A DNA stretch of 64,000 bases from Pseudoduganella armeniaca (GCF_003028855.1 NZ_CP028324.1:1798001-1862000); one strand, 5' to 3'. Numbered from the stretch's first letter, positions 33,581 through 44,743 are shown. Made by a program: numbers and translations. The notes: a model not told the origin generated them from the letters alone.

Positions 33581-34996
33581 ATGGCAATGACCGCCGAAGA
33601 AGTTTTGCAGATGGTAAAAGACAACGAAGTCAAATTCGTTGATTTCCGTTTTGCCGATACCCGTGGCAAGGAACAGCACGTGACCGTGCCTGTTTCGCAC
33701 TTCGATATCGACAAGTTCGAAAGCGGCCATGCCTTCGACGGATCGTCCATCGCCGGCTGGAAAGGTATTGAAGCATCCGACATGATCCTGCTGCCGGATC
33801 CGAGCACCGCCAACATCGACCCGTTCATGGAAGAGACGACGCTGTTCATGCAGTGCGACGTCATCGAACCGTCGGACGGCAAGGGCTACGACCGCGACCC
33901 GCGCTCGATCGCCAAGCGCGCCGAAGCCTACCTGAAGTCCTCCGGCCTGGGCGACACCGCCTACTTCGGCCCGGAACCGGAATTCTTCATCTTCGACTCC
34001 GTCAAGTGGAAGATCGACATGTCCGGCGCGATGGTCAAGATCGACTCCGACGAGGCATCCTGGTCGACCGACAAGGACATCGAAGGCGGCAACAGCGGCC
34101 ACCGTCCGACCGTCAAGGGCGGCTACTTCCCAGTGCCACCAGTGGACTCGTTCCAGGACATGCGTTCGGAAATGTGCCTGATCCTCGAATCGATGGGCAT
34201 CCCGGTCGAAGTGCACCACCACGAAGTGGCCGGCGCGGGCCAGAATGAAATCGGCACCAAGTTCTCGACCCTCGTCGAGCGCGCCGACTGGACGCAGAAC
34301 CTGAAGTACGTCGTCTGGAACGTGGCGCACAGCTACGGCAAGACCGCCACCTTCATGCCGAAGCCGGTCGTGGGCGACAACGGCTCGGGCATGCACGTGC
34401 ACCAGTCGATCTGGAAAGACGGCAAGAACCTGTTCGCCGGCGACGGCTATGCCGGCCTGTCCGATTTCGCGCTGTACTACATCGGCGGCATCATCAAGCA
34501 CGCCAAGGCGCTGAACGCGATCACCAACCCGGGCACCAACTCGTACAAGCGCCTGGTGCCGGGCTACGAAGCGCCGGTCAAGCTGGCCTACTCGGCCCGC
34601 AACCGTTCCGCATCGATCCGCATCCCGCACGTGGCAAACCCGAAAGGCCGCCGCATCGAGACGCGCTTCCCGGACCCGCTGGCGAACCCGTACCTGTGCT
34701 TCGCCGCGCTGATGATGGCCGGCCTGGACGGCGTGCAGAACAAGATCCACCCGGGCGAAGCGGCGTCGAAAGACCTGTACCACCTGCCGCCGGAAGAAGA
34801 CGCGCTGATCCCGACCGTCTGCGCCTCGCTAGAAGAAGCGCTGGATCACCTGAACAAGGACCGCGAGTTCCTGACCCGCGGCGGCGTGTTCACCGATTCG
34901 ATGATCGATGCCTACATCGAACTGAAGATGACGGAAGTGACCCGCATGCGCCAGACGACGCATCCGGTCGAGTTCGACATGTACTACTCGCTGTAA
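33581..34996 (+). CDS. glnA: Type I glutamine synthetase
   Basis: A 471-residue GS-I subunit (dodecamer) condensing ammonia with glutamate using ATP. Seen: the N-terminal beta-grasp part, DGSSIAGWKGIEASDM (about 50-65), the metal-binding EPEFFIFD, HHHEVAGAGQNEI near 210-222, KPVVGDNGSGMHVHQS and the adenylylation-site region DLYHLPPEE near 397-405, whose Tyr is the target of GlnE. It is followed by a terminator and, further on, by ntrBC, and preceded by a sigma-54 promoter with NtrC-like sites. The glnE gene lies 20 kb away. Confidence 0.99.
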   Translation: MAMTAEEVLQMVKDNEVKFVDFRFADTRGKEQHVTVPVSHFDIDKFESGHAFDGSSIAGWKGIEASDMILLPDPSTANIDPFMEETTLFMQCDVIEPSDGKGYDRDPRSIAKRAEAYLKSSGLGDTAYFGPEPEFFIFDSVKWKIDMSGAMVKIDSDEASWSTDKDIEGGNSGHRPTVKGGYFPVPPVDSFQDMRSEMCLILESMGIPVEVHHHEVAGAGQNEIGTKFSTLVERADWTQNLKYVVWNVAHSYGKTATFMPKPVVGDNGSGMHVHQSIWKDGKNLFAGDGYAGLSDFALYYIGGIIKHAKALNAITNPGTNSYKRLVPGYEAPVKLAYSARNRSASIRIPHVANPKGRRIETRFPDPLANPYLCFAALMMAGLDGVQNKIHPGEAASKDLYHLPPEEDALIPTVCASLEEALDHLNKDREFLTRGGVFTDSMIDAYIELKMTEVTRMRQTTHPVEFDMYYSL

Positions 34997-35033
34997 CAGC
35001 GACATGCCGGTCTTGAAACACCGGTGACCATGA

Positions 35034-35070
35034 CGCGAGGACGGCGCTTTGCCCTCCTCGCGTTTTTTTT
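35034..35070 (+). terminator. Rho-independent terminator of glnA
   Basis: A perfect 8-bp stem, CGCGAGGA (35034-35041) with TCCTCGCG (35055-35062), is followed by eight T. It lies 38 bp after the glnA stop and 22 bp before the DUF4124 gene. Confidence 0.92.
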
Positions 35071-35091
35071 CGGATGTTGTATAGTCGGGGC

Positions 35092-35598
35092 ATGAAGATC
35101 CGCCGCATTTGCCTAGCCGTTGTCCTGTTGTCCATGTCTGTGAGTGCCGCCCGGGCGCAGATCTACCGCTGCGTGGACGAAGCCGGCCACAAGGAATACA
35201 CGGACCGCAAGAAGGGCAATCACTGTGTGGCGCTGGACCTGCCGGATCCCGTGATCGCGGCGCCGCAGAAGCGGGAAGGGCAAGCGCGGCCACGGCCTGC
35301 AGCTGCTACAGCGGCAGCGACGCCGGCGCCCGCGCCGTCGGCTTTCCCGCGCGTGGACAGCGCGGAACAGAAGGCGCGCGACGCGGACCGGCGCCAGATC
35401 CTCACCGACGAACTCAACGCCGAACAGCAGAAGCTTGGCGAGCTGCGCCGTGAATTCAACAACGGCGAGCCGGAACGTCGGGGCGACGAGCGCAACTACG
35501 CCAAGTACCAGGAACGGGTGGCGAACCTGAAAACGTCGATCGCCCGTTCGGAACAGAACGTCGAAGCGCTGAAGCGGGAAATCGCCAACATACGATGA
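35092..35598 (+). CDS. DUF4124 domain exported protein
   Basis: A 168-residue protein. A signal peptide (MKIRRICLAVVLLSMSVSAARA) is followed by the DUF4124 motif IYRCVDEAGHKEYTDRK, an Ala/Pro linker (about 62-85) and a helical, probably coiled-coil C-terminus rich in Glu, Arg and Gln. The in-frame ATG at 35074 lies almost in the terminator tail, so 35092 is preferred. The stop overlaps the ntrB start (ATGA). The role is unknown, but this gene commonly stands between glnA and ntrB in this bacterial group. Confidence 0.88.
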   Translation: MKIRRICLAVVLLSMSVSAARAQIYRCVDEAGHKEYTDRKKGNHCVALDLPDPVIAAPQKREGQARPRPAAATAAATPAPAPSAFPRVDSAEQKARDADRRQILTDELNAEQQKLGELRREFNNGEPERRGDERNYAKYQERVANLKTSIARSEQNVEALKREIANIR

Positions 35599-36716
35599 AA
35601 ATTGTGACCAATATCGCGCGCGCGGCGGCTGCCGCGGCGGCGGTCTTTCCACGTCCGTCCGCGCTGGCGGGCCTCGAGCTGCTGGCCTCGGCCGTCGTGA
35701 TCGTCGACGGGGAAGGCCATATCACGTACGCCAACGCGGCGGCGGAAAACCTGCTGGAAAGCTCGTTGAAGGCGCTGTCGCGCCAGAAGCTGTGCGGGCT
35801 GTTCGCCAATCCCGCCGAGCTGGAGAACGTGATCGCGCAGGCACGCGCGCACAAGTTTTCCGACCTGCGCCAGGAGCTCACCCTGGAGCGGGCCGGGCGC
35901 GAGCCGCTGCACGTGCACACCATCGCCAGCGCGCTGGACGAGCCGTCCGACCACGTGTTGCTGGAGCTGCGCGAGACGGTGCAGCAGATGAAGCTGGACC
36001 GCGAGGAGCGCCTGCTGGACCAGAGCCAGGTCAACAAGGAGCTGATCCGCAACCTGGCACACGAGATCAAGAATCCGCTGGGCGGCATCCGCGGCGCCGC
36101 CCAGCTCCTCGAAATGGAGCTGCCGCCGCTGCACCTGCAGCAGTTGCGCGAGTACACCCAGGTCATCATCAAGGAAGCGGACCGGCTGCAGACGCTGGTC
36201 GACCGCCTGCTGGCGCCGCACCGGCGCCCGCACATCGTCGGCGACGTGAATATCCACGAGGTGCTGGAACGGGTGCGCAGCCTGATGATGGCGGAGTTCC
36301 CGGCGGGGCTGGCGATTGTGCGCGATTACGACGCTTCGCTGCCCGAGTTCCGCGGCGACAAGGAACAGCTGATCCAGACGGTGCTCAACATCGCCCACAA
36401 CGCGGCGCAGGCACTGGCCGAGCGCATCGAGCAGGGCGACGCGCAGATCGTCTTCAAGACCCGCGTGGCACGCCAGGTCACCCTGGCGAAGGTCCGTTAC
36501 AACCTGGCATTAGACTTGCATATCATCGACAATGGACCGGGCATCCCGCCGCAGATCCGCGACCGCATCTTCTATCCGCTCGTTTCGGGCCGCGACGGAG
36601 GCAGCGGCCTCGGACTGACGTTGGCGCAGACCTTCGTGCACCAGCACATGGGCGTCATCGAGTGCGAGAGCCGGCCCGGATATACGGACTTCAGGATCCT
36701 GATCCCGCTGCCATGA
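35595..36716 (+). CDS. glnL: Nitrogen regulation sensor histidine kinase NtrB
   Basis: A 373-residue soluble kinase. It has a PAS-like sensor part (about 26-125), a phospho-acceptor His156 in RNLAHEIKNPLGG, and an ATPase domain with N box NIAHNAAQAL, G1 DNGPGIPPQI and G2 GGSGLGLTLAQ. In the Ntr system the PII protein controls its kinase/phosphatase balance toward NtrC. It overlaps the DUF4124 gene by four bases and precedes ntrC by 61 bp. No membrane segment is seen. Confidence 0.95.
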   Translation: MKIVTNIARAAAAAAAVFPRPSALAGLELLASAVVIVDGEGHITYANAAAENLLESSLKALSRQKLCGLFANPAELENVIAQARAHKFSDLRQELTLERAGREPLHVHTIASALDEPSDHVLLELRETVQQMKLDREERLLDQSQVNKELIRNLAHEIKNPLGGIRGAAQLLEMELPPLHLQQLREYTQVIIKEADRLQTLVDRLLAPHRRPHIVGDVNIHEVLERVRSLMMAEFPAGLAIVRDYDASLPEFRGDKEQLIQTVLNIAHNAAQALAERIEQGDAQIVFKTRVARQVTLAKVRYNLALDLHIIDNGPGIPPQIRDRIFYPLVSGRDGGSGLGLTLAQTFVHQHMGVIECESRPGYTDFRILIPLP

Positions 36717-36777
36717 ACGGGGCGGTGGCACGAGCCTGGAGCAGCCTCGATCCATTTGCGGGAAGTACACAACACAC

Positions 36778-38240
<1,463 letters not shown>

Positions 38241-38247
<7 letters not shown>

Positions 38248-38264
38248 CGCCAGGGCGTCAATCC
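38241..38264. terminator. Hairpin overlapping the ntrC stop codon
   Basis: GGATTGACGC (38241-38250) pairs perfectly with GCGTCAATCC (38255-38264), loop CAGG. No T-run follows, so it is a possible but unproven terminator or mRNA 3' stabiliser. Confidence 0.45.
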
Positions 38265-38275
38265 AAGGCTCAGCC

Positions 38276-38390
38276 CGTGTCCCACCGCGGTGTCAGTCAC
38301 CAAAGTGAGACACGGCCTCGGCCGTGTCCCGCGATCCGCAACGGTCGAGCTCGTGTCCCGTTCTGGTGACTGACCCCGCGGTGGGACACG
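38276..38390. repeat. Nested inverted repeat of GTGTCCCACCGCGG arms
   Basis: The outer arms of 27 bp (38276-38302 and 38364-38390) match with one mismatch and begin CGTGTCCCACCGCGG. An inner stem, GACACGGC at 38309-38316 with GCCGTGTC at 38321-38328, lies inside. It sits downstream of ntrC and ahead of corA, and shares the TCAGTCACC wording with other repeats in the window. Confidence 0.9.
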
Positions 38391-38457
38391 AACTCATCAG
38401 TAGGCGGATTTCGGGTAAGCTCTCGGCTTCATGCTTGAGCTTTTATCTGGAAACTGT

Positions 38458-39423
38458 ATGCTGATCAATTGCGTCGCCTACCAACACGGCCACAAGCTGG
38501 CCGACATCCCCGTGGCCGACATCAGCGACCATATCGCCGTGCCCGACACCTTCGTCTGGGTGGCGCTGAAGGATGCGCGGGCCGACGAGCTGGCCGTCAT
38601 GCAGGAGGAGTTCGGCCTGCACGAGCTGGCCGTCGAGGATGCGCTGCGCGGCCACCAGCGGCCCAAGATCGAGGAATACGGCGACTCGCTGTTCGTGGTC
38701 GTCAAGACGGTCGAATTGGTCGACGACGAGCTGGTCGTGGGCGAGATCGACATTTTCGTCGGCAATAACTACGTGCTGTCCTCGCGCCAGAACAGCGCGC
38801 AGAGCTTCATGGGCGTGCGCGCCCGCACCGAGCGCGAGCCGCACCTGCTGCAGCACGGCTCCGGCTTCGTGCTGTATGCGCTGATGGACGCGGCCGTCGA
38901 CCGCTATTTCCCCATCGTCGATGCGTTCGAGGCAGAGCTCGAGCAGATCGAGGACAGCATCTTCCTGCAGCAGACGCAACGCGCCAACATCCAGCGGCTG
39001 TACGAACTGAAACGCAAGGTGATGACCTTGCGCCACGCCGTCGCGCCCCTGCTGGACGCCATCGGCAAGCTGCATGGCGGCCGGGTCCCCTCGATGTGCG
39101 TCAGCAGCCAGGAGTATTTCCGCGACGTGCACGACCACCTGGCCCGCATCAACGCCACGCTCGACACGATCCGCGACACGATCGGTACGGCGATCCAGGT
39201 GAACCTGTCGATGGTGGCGCTGGACGAAGGCGAGGTCAACAAGCGGCTGGCGGCCTGGGCCGCCATCTTTGCCGTGCTGACGGCCTTTGCCGGCATCTGG
39301 GGCATGAATTTCGAATTCATGCCGGAGCTGAAGTGGCGCTACGGTTATCCCGTCGCGCTGACAGCAATGGCCACCACGTGCCTGTTGCTGTACCGGCGCT
39401 TCAAGCGCGCCGGCTGGCTGTAG
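38458..39423 (+). CDS. corA: Magnesium/cobalt transporter CorA
   Basis: A 321-residue CorA-family channel. A long cytoplasmic N-terminal domain is followed by two C-terminal membrane helices with the selectivity motif GMN at 282-284 (IWGMNFEFMPEL) between them. The second helix is near 300-315 (TAMATTCLLLYRRFKRAGWL). ATG at 38458 gives the canonical MLINCVAYQHG start; an in-frame ATG at 38431 is less likely. Its stop is only four bases from the convergent flavoprotein stop. Confidence 0.93.
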   Translation: MLINCVAYQHGHKLADIPVADISDHIAVPDTFVWVALKDARADELAVMQEEFGLHELAVEDALRGHQRPKIEEYGDSLFVVVKTVELVDDELVVGEIDIFVGNNYVLSSRQNSAQSFMGVRARTEREPHLLQHGSGFVLYALMDAAVDRYFPIVDAFEAELEQIEDSIFLQQTQRANIQRLYELKRKVMTLRHAVAPLLDAIGKLHGGRVPSMCVSSQEYFRDVHDHLARINATLDTIRDTIGTAIQVNLSMVALDEGEVNKRLAAWAAIFAVLTAFAGIWGMNFEFMPELKWRYGYPVALTAMATTCLLLYRRFKRAGWL

Positions 39424-39426
39424 CCT

Positions 39427-41052
39427 TTACTTCTTTGCCGCCATCGACAGCGCGACGGCTTCCGCCACCTTGATGCCGTCCACGCCGGCCGACAGGATGC
39501 CGCCCGCGTAACCCGCGCCTTCGCCGGCGGGGAACAGGCCGCGCGTGTTCAGGCTTTGCAGGTCGTCGTCGCGCCGCTTGATGCGGATCGGCGACGACGT
39601 GCGCGTCTCCAGCCCCGTCAGCACGGCGTCGTGCTTGAAGTAGCCACGCACCTGCTTGTCGAACGCGGGGAAGGCTTCGCGCAGCGCTTCCACCGCGTAG
39701 TCCGGCAGGATCGTGGCCAGGTCGGTCAGGTGCACGGCCGGCTTGTACGACGGGATCACGGCGCCGAACTCGGTGGACGGCTTGCCGGCGACGAAGTCGC
39801 CCATCAGCTGGCCTGGCGCGCTGTAGTTGCCGCCGCCCAGCTCGAACGCCTTTTCTTCCAGCCGGCGCTGGAATTCGATGCCGGCCAGCGGGTGGCCTGG
39901 ATAATCTTCCGGGCTGATCGAGACGACGATGGCGCTGTTGGCATTGCGCTCGGCGCGCGAATACTGGCTCATGCCGTTGGTGACGACGCGGCCCGGCTCG
40001 GACGCCGCCGCCACCACGGTGCCGCCCGGGCACATGCAGAAGCTGTAGACGGCGCGGCCGTTCTTGGCATGATGCACCAGTTTGTAGTCGGCCGCGCCCA
40101 GGATCGGGTGGCCGGCGTTCGGGCCGAAGCGGCAGGTGTCGATCAGCGACTGCGGGTGCTCGACGCGGAAGCCGATCGAGAACGGCTTTGCTTCGATGTA
40201 GACGCCGCGCTCGTACAGGATCTCGAACGTGTCGCGCGAGCTGTGGCCGATGGCCAGCACCACGTGGTCGGTGACGATGCGCTCGCCCGAGGCCAGCAGC
40301 AGGCCGCGCAGCTGGCGCACGCCATCCTTCTCTTCGATCTCGAAATCGGTGACACGCTGCTCGAAGCGGATCTCGCCGCCCAGTGCGACGATTTCCTCGC
40401 GCATTGCTTCGACCATCTTGACCAGGCGGAAGGTACCGATGTGCGGCTTGCTGACGTAGAGGATTTCCTCGGGCGCGCCGGCCTTGACGAACTCCGTCAG
40501 CACCTTGCGGCCCAGGTATTTCGGGTCCTTGATCTGGCTGTACAGCTTGCCATCCGAGAACGTGCCCGCCCCGCCTTCGCCGAACTGCACGTTCGATTCG
40601 GGATTGAGCACGCGCTTGCGCCAGAAGCCGAACGTGTCCTTGGTGCGCTCGCGCACCGTCTTGCCCCGTTCCAGCACGATGGGCTTCAGGCCCATCTGTG
40701 CCAGGATCAGCGCGGCGAACAGGCCGCATGGGCCCATGCCGATGACGACCGGGCGCGGCTGGCTGCCGTCCAGGTTCACGCCGTGGGCGACGAACTTGTA
40801 CTCCATGTCCGGCGACGGCATCAGGTGCACGTCGTGCTTGCGCCGTTGCAGGATACCGGCATCGTCCGTCGTTTCCACGTCGAGCGAGTAGATCAGGATG
40901 ATATTGGTCTTCTTGCGCGCGTCGTAGCTGCGCTTGTGGACGGTGAAGCCACGCAGCATGTCGGGCGCGATGTCGAGACGGGCCAGGATGGCCTCGGTCA
41001 GCTCGGGCTCGGTATGGTTGAGGGGGAGTTTCAGTTCGTTCAGTCGCAGCAT
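39427..41052 (-). CDS. NAD(P)/FAD-dependent oxidoreductase (YdhS/COG2509-like)
   Basis: A 541-residue flavoprotein of the COG2509 family. The N-terminal small domain (about 1-90, MLRLNELKLPLNHTE, RGFTVHKRSYDARKK) precedes a Rossmann FAD motif VVIGMGPCGLFAALILAQMG (about 101-120). VVLAIGHSSRDTFEIL and a C-terminal GLFPAGEGAGYAGGILSAGVDGIKVAEAV close the FAD site; CMCPGG near 340 is characteristic. The start at 41052 avoids a 14-residue extension without family match. The physiological substrate is unknown. Confidence 0.88.
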   Translation of the reverse strand: MLRLNELKLPLNHTEPELTEAILARLDIAPDMLRGFTVHKRSYDARKKTNIILIYSLDVETTDDAGILQRRKHDVHLMPSPDMEYKFVAHGVNLDGSQPRPVVIGMGPCGLFAALILAQMGLKPIVLERGKTVRERTKDTFGFWRKRVLNPESNVQFGEGGAGTFSDGKLYSQIKDPKYLGRKVLTEFVKAGAPEEILYVSKPHIGTFRLVKMVEAMREEIVALGGEIRFEQRVTDFEIEEKDGVRQLRGLLLASGERIVTDHVVLAIGHSSRDTFEILYERGVYIEAKPFSIGFRVEHPQSLIDTCRFGPNAGHPILGAADYKLVHHAKNGRAVYSFCMCPGGTVVAAASEPGRVVTNGMSQYSRAERNANSAIVVSISPEDYPGHPLAGIEFQRRLEEKAFELGGGNYSAPGQLMGDFVAGKPSTEFGAVIPSYKPAVHLTDLATILPDYAVEALREAFPAFDKQVRGYFKHDAVLTGLETRTSSPIRIKRRDDDLQSLNTRGLFPAGEGAGYAGGILSAGVDGIKVAEAVALSMAAKK

Positions 41053-41642
41053 CTTCGTGTCCAGGAAAAGCGGTGGGGCGCGCAACGGGCCCAATCCGCC
41101 ATTCTACCTGTTTCCGCCAGTGGTTTATACGCAACGGCCGGGTCCGCGCCGCCCCGGTGGGACAGAAAAGTGCGGCGTTTACGCCACGAAATCAAAAGTT
41201 CAACGATGCACTGCTGTACATTTCCTGGGCGGGACTGCATTATCTAGGACGATATTTCAAGCGCATTTCTCCAATGCAACTGCGTCGTGCGGCGATCGGC
41301 TCGGTCCGATGGTGCACCGGTCGTTGCGCGCGATTGGATTGCTGATTGGATAGCTGATTAATAGTCGCTATTTAATATCGATCGGCCTTATGTGCGCGCG
41401 CCAAACTGTTTTGCGGTTCCTGCAGATTTAAATCGCGGAGCTGTCTTTCCTGATTATCCCATTGAATGCTTTAAACTCGGGTCGGTCCTGCCGGCCGGTG
41501 CTGTCACGCCCGAGCGTTCGCAGCAGTACCGCGCATTTGCACAGCTTTGACGAGCTTTGTGGCCTGTTTGGTGCGGGCTTGCACCATGCTAGTGCCATTC
41601 AGCAATATTGTTGTTTTTTGCTCATAGTAAATGTCGCGTGCG

Positions 41643-41672
41643 TTGACACTTGTGTATCCGCTATGGTCTTAT
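41643..41672 (+). promoter_or_regulatory. Possible sigma-70 promoter for the TonB receptor
   Basis: A perfect TTGACA (41643-41648) is followed after 18 bp by TCTTAT (41667-41672). It would give a leader of about 150 nt before the receptor at 41830. The -10 match is weak. Confidence 0.45.
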
Positions 41673-41682
41673 CTTACGCTGT

Positions 41683-41703
41683 ACCCGATTGTTGCAATCG
41701 GGT
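41683..41703 (+). other. Perfect 9-bp hairpin in the TonB receptor leader
   Basis: ACCCGATTG (41683-41691) pairs exactly with CAATCGGGT (41695-41703) around a TTG loop, just downstream of the predicted promoter, so it would stand near the 5' end of the transcript. Confidence 0.6.
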
Positions 41704-41829
41704 TCTATGGTCGCCCAAAAAGCGATTGAAGGGTTTTTGGTTTAGTTGGGACGAAATTATTAATGCAGTAGAAGCGCGAGTAACTTTACCCAAGCTTACT
41801 ACCAACGCATGCTTACTTTAGGAACCAAA

Positions 41830-44676
41830 ATGTTGAGAAAAACTATTCTTGTTCGTTCGCTGACCCTGGCGTTCGGCGCCGCAGCCGTGCTGCCTGCAAT
41901 GGCACAGCAGGCCGCGCCGGCCGAACCGGTCCAGAAGGTTGTCGTGACGGGCTCCCTGATCAGCCGCGCCGATAAAGAAACCGCCAGCCCAGTGCAGACG
42001 CTGTCGGCTGACGACCTGGCCAAGACCGGCATGACGTCGGTGGCTGAGGTGCTGAGCAACCTGTCCGCGAACGGCCAGGGTACGCTGGGCACCGGCTTTG
42101 CTGGCGCATTCGCCAACGGCGCTTCCGGCGTCTCGCTGCGCGGCCTGACCGTCGGCCTGACCCTGGTGCTGATCGACGGCCACCGCATGGCACCGTATCC
42201 GCTGTCCGACGACGGCCAGCGCCAGTTCGTCGACGTATCCTCGATTCCGTTCGATGCCGTCGAGCGCATCGAAGTGCTGAAAGACGGCGCCTCCGCGCTG
42301 TACGGCTCCGACGCCGTCGCGGGTGTCGTCAACATCATCCTGAAGAAATCGTTCAAGGGCTTCGCCCTGAAGACCGACGCCGGCAAGTCCCAGCACGGCG
42401 GCGGCAACAACTATAAAGTCGCCCTGACCGGCGGCGTCGGCGACCTGGAATCGGATGGCTACAATGCCTTCCTGTCGGCCGAATACCGTCACGCCGATGC
42501 CATCAAGGTATCCGACCGTTCGGAATACGAATGGGCCAACGGCGACTGGCGTTCGCGCGGCGGCATCAACACCACCCGCGGCGTGCCGAGCCCTGCCAAC
42601 AACTTCCTGACCGCGGCCAGCTCGCCGTTCTTCTACAACCCGGCTGGTCCTCGCCTTCCCGGTGGTAGCGCGGCGGACAACCCTGCCAACTACCAGTTCC
42701 TGGACACCAACTGCAACTTCGCCAAGTACCGCGCCGGCGGCTGCGCCGTGGATGACATCTGGTCGAACATCCAGCCGGAATCGCACAACCTGAACGTGCT
42801 GGGCAGCTTCACCAAGAAACTGGGCAACGACTGGACCCTGAACCTGAAAGGTTCCGTGTTCAAGCGCCAGAGCGTCAACAACCGCGGCTGGCCTGGCACC
42901 TTCAGCGCGTCCAGCTTCCTGGGCAACACCTCGCTGGTGCCGGGTCAGAACCCACAGATCGTCAACGTCTACGGCTCCACGCTGTTCCCGGCTGGCCGCC
43001 AGGGCAACAACCTGGGCGCACCCGCCCGCCTGTACGGCTACATTCCTGGCCTGAACGCCTCCGCCACCAACGACAACTCGTCCACCTCGACCCGCTTCGC
43101 GGCCGAAGTGACGGGCGCCGCGCTGGGCTGGGACGTCACGGCCGCGATCGGCCACGCCAAGGTGAAGACCGAATCCGAGTACACCGGCTACGTCAACCGC
43201 GTCGCGCTGTACCAGGCGCTGAATCGTGCGACCAACCCGTTCAACCCGCTGGGCGGCAATTCGCCGGAAGACATGGCCGCGATCCAGCCGTCGTTCGGCA
43301 ACACGTCCGAGTCGAAGCTGACGTTCTTCGACTTCGTCGCGCAACGTGAACTGATGCAGCTGCAGGGCGGTCCGCTGGCCATGGGCTGGGGTATCAGCTG
43401 GAAGAAGAAGGAGCAGAACGCGCCTTCGCCGTCGCTGCTGGCGGAAGGTATCGTCGGTAACGGCGCCGCCTACGTGTTCGGTAAGGAAACCAACACGGCT
43501 GCCTTCGCCGAGCTGAACGCGATGCCGATCAAGGACCTGGAACTGGTCGCCGCGGCACGTTACGACCACTACGACACCTACGGCAATTCGTTCACGCCTA
43601 GCGCCAAGTTCAAGTGGAAAGCACACCCGATGGCCACGCTGCGCGGCACGTTCGCACGCGGCTTCCGCGCGCCGAACTCGGCTGAAGTGGGCTCGGCATC
43701 GTCGTTCTTCTCGTTCCACGCGATCAATGACCCGATCCTGTGCGCGGACGGCAACCCTACGACCCGCGGCAACGTGCCGACCGCCTGCCAGATGACGCCG
43801 GCGTTCGTGCAAGTCACGACGAAGGACCTGGAACCGGAGAAGTCGAAGTCGTACACGCTGGGTCTGGTACTGGAGCCGGTGAAGAACGTCAGCGCCACGC
43901 TGGACTACTACAGCATCGAGGTGAAGAACCAGATCAACACGGCCGCCGGCCTGCCAGGCTTCGTGCCGAGCTACGTGCGTAACGCGATCTTCCCGGTTGA
44001 AATCGCCAACGGCGACGGCACCACGACTTCCGGCCTGCCACCGGTCGGCACGATCGCCTACGCAACGTCCGGCTACGTGAACACCGGCGCGACCAAGACC
44101 AGTGGCGTCGAGCTGAACCTGTCGACCAAGCAGAAGTTTGGTGAATACGGCACCGGCAAGGCCGAGCTGACGTTCAACCACATGATCAGCTACGAAATCG
44201 ACTCGAACGGCACCAAGTACGAACTGGCCGGCACCCACGGTCCTTCGGCAATTTCCGGCAACACCGGCAATCCGAAAAACCGCGCACAGCTGGTTCTGGG
44301 CTGGGAGAAAGGTCCTGCCACGATCACCACCACGTTCAACTGGGTGGGCAAGTTCTCGGCCCTGGATCCGTCGATCGACGTCAACGACTGCGCCAACGCG
44401 GTGGACGTGTCGTCCCGTACGTACTTCTTCGGCAAGGACACGCCGGCGGCCTACTGCACGATCCGTTCGTTCACGTCTACCGACCTGAACATGACGTACA
44501 AGGTCACGCCGAACCTGACGTTGAAAGCTTCGATCCTGAACCTGTTCGACCGCCAGCCGCCAATCGACGTCGCCACCTACGGCAACGCCAACGCGATGAC
44601 GTCGTACAACGCCTCGCTGCACCAGGCAGGCGCGATCGGCCGCTTCTTCAGCATCGGCGCGAACTACACCTTCTAA
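41830..44676 (+). CDS. TonB-dependent receptor
   Basis: A 948-residue outer-membrane receptor. It has a signal peptide ending PAMAQQ, a plug with KVVVTGSLISRADKETASPVQTL, VSLRGLTVGLTLVLIDGHRMA and IEVLKDGASALYGSDAVAGVVNI, and a long barrel ending in FFSIGANYTF. The ATG at 41830 follows TAGGA; an upstream in-frame ATG at 41809 overlaps that site. Extracellular loops carry paired cysteines (CNFAKYRAGGC). The gene uses somewhat fewer extreme-GC codons than neighbours, suggesting high expression. A strong terminator follows. Substrate unknown; in this class oligosaccharides or peptides are common. Confidence 0.93.
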   Translation: MLRKTILVRSLTLAFGAAAVLPAMAQQAAPAEPVQKVVVTGSLISRADKETASPVQTLSADDLAKTGMTSVAEVLSNLSANGQGTLGTGFAGAFANGASGVSLRGLTVGLTLVLIDGHRMAPYPLSDDGQRQFVDVSSIPFDAVERIEVLKDGASALYGSDAVAGVVNIILKKSFKGFALKTDAGKSQHGGGNNYKVALTGGVGDLESDGYNAFLSAEYRHADAIKVSDRSEYEWANGDWRSRGGINTTRGVPSPANNFLTAASSPFFYNPAGPRLPGGSAADNPANYQFLDTNCNFAKYRAGGCAVDDIWSNIQPESHNLNVLGSFTKKLGNDWTLNLKGSVFKRQSVNNRGWPGTFSASSFLGNTSLVPGQNPQIVNVYGSTLFPAGRQGNNLGAPARLYGYIPGLNASATNDNSSTSTRFAAEVTGAALGWDVTAAIGHAKVKTESEYTGYVNRVALYQALNRATNPFNPLGGNSPEDMAAIQPSFGNTSESKLTFFDFVAQRELMQLQGGPLAMGWGISWKKKEQNAPSPSLLAEGIVGNGAAYVFGKETNTAAFAELNAMPIKDLELVAAARYDHYDTYGNSFTPSAKFKWKAHPMATLRGTFARGFRAPNSAEVGSASSFFSFHAINDPILCADGNPTTRGNVPTACQMTPAFVQVTTKDLEPEKSKSYTLGLVLEPVKNVSATLDYYSIEVKNQINTAAGLPGFVPSYVRNAIFPVEIANGDGTTTSGLPPVGTIAYATSGYVNTGATKTSGVELNLSTKQKFGEYGTGKAELTFNHMISYEIDSNGTKYELAGTHGPSAISGNTGNPKNRAQLVLGWEKGPATITTTFNWVGKFSALDPSIDVNDCANAVDVSSRTYFFGKDTPAAYCTIRSFTSTDLNMTYKVTPNLTLKASILNLFDRQPPIDVATYGNANAMTSYNASLHQAGAIGRFFSIGANYTF

Positions 44677-44714
44677 TAGAGGGTAATGTGGCGGCAGCGA
44701 TGCCGCCATGCAAA

Positions 44715-44743
44715 ACGGGCAGCCTTGGCTGCCCGTTTTTTTT
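44715..44743 (+). terminator. Rho-independent terminator of the TonB receptor
   Basis: A perfect 10-bp stem, ACGGGCAGCC (44715-44724) with GGCTGCCCGT (44727-44736), is followed by a run of eight T. Directly after it, CCTGTCACCGGGGG at 44751-44764 looks like a half-arm remnant of the hairpin repeat family. Confidence 0.92.

Larger units (their letters stand above)
41053..41829. other. 777-bp gap without a recognisable gene
   Basis: Its right part is clearly more AT-rich than the surrounding chromosome (for example around 41340-41400 and 41600-41810). Open frames of 90 and 119 codons exist but have no domain, no convincing ribosome-binding site and unusual composition, so I do not call them. 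A promoter-like pair and a hairpin (listed separately) lie close to the TonB receptor. Confidence 0.7.

Noticed and set aside
41462..41821. 119-codon plus-strand frame in the long gap before the TonB receptor
   Set aside because: No ribosome-binding site or recognisable domain, odd composition, and it runs over the promoter-like and hairpin signals; more likely leader sequence.
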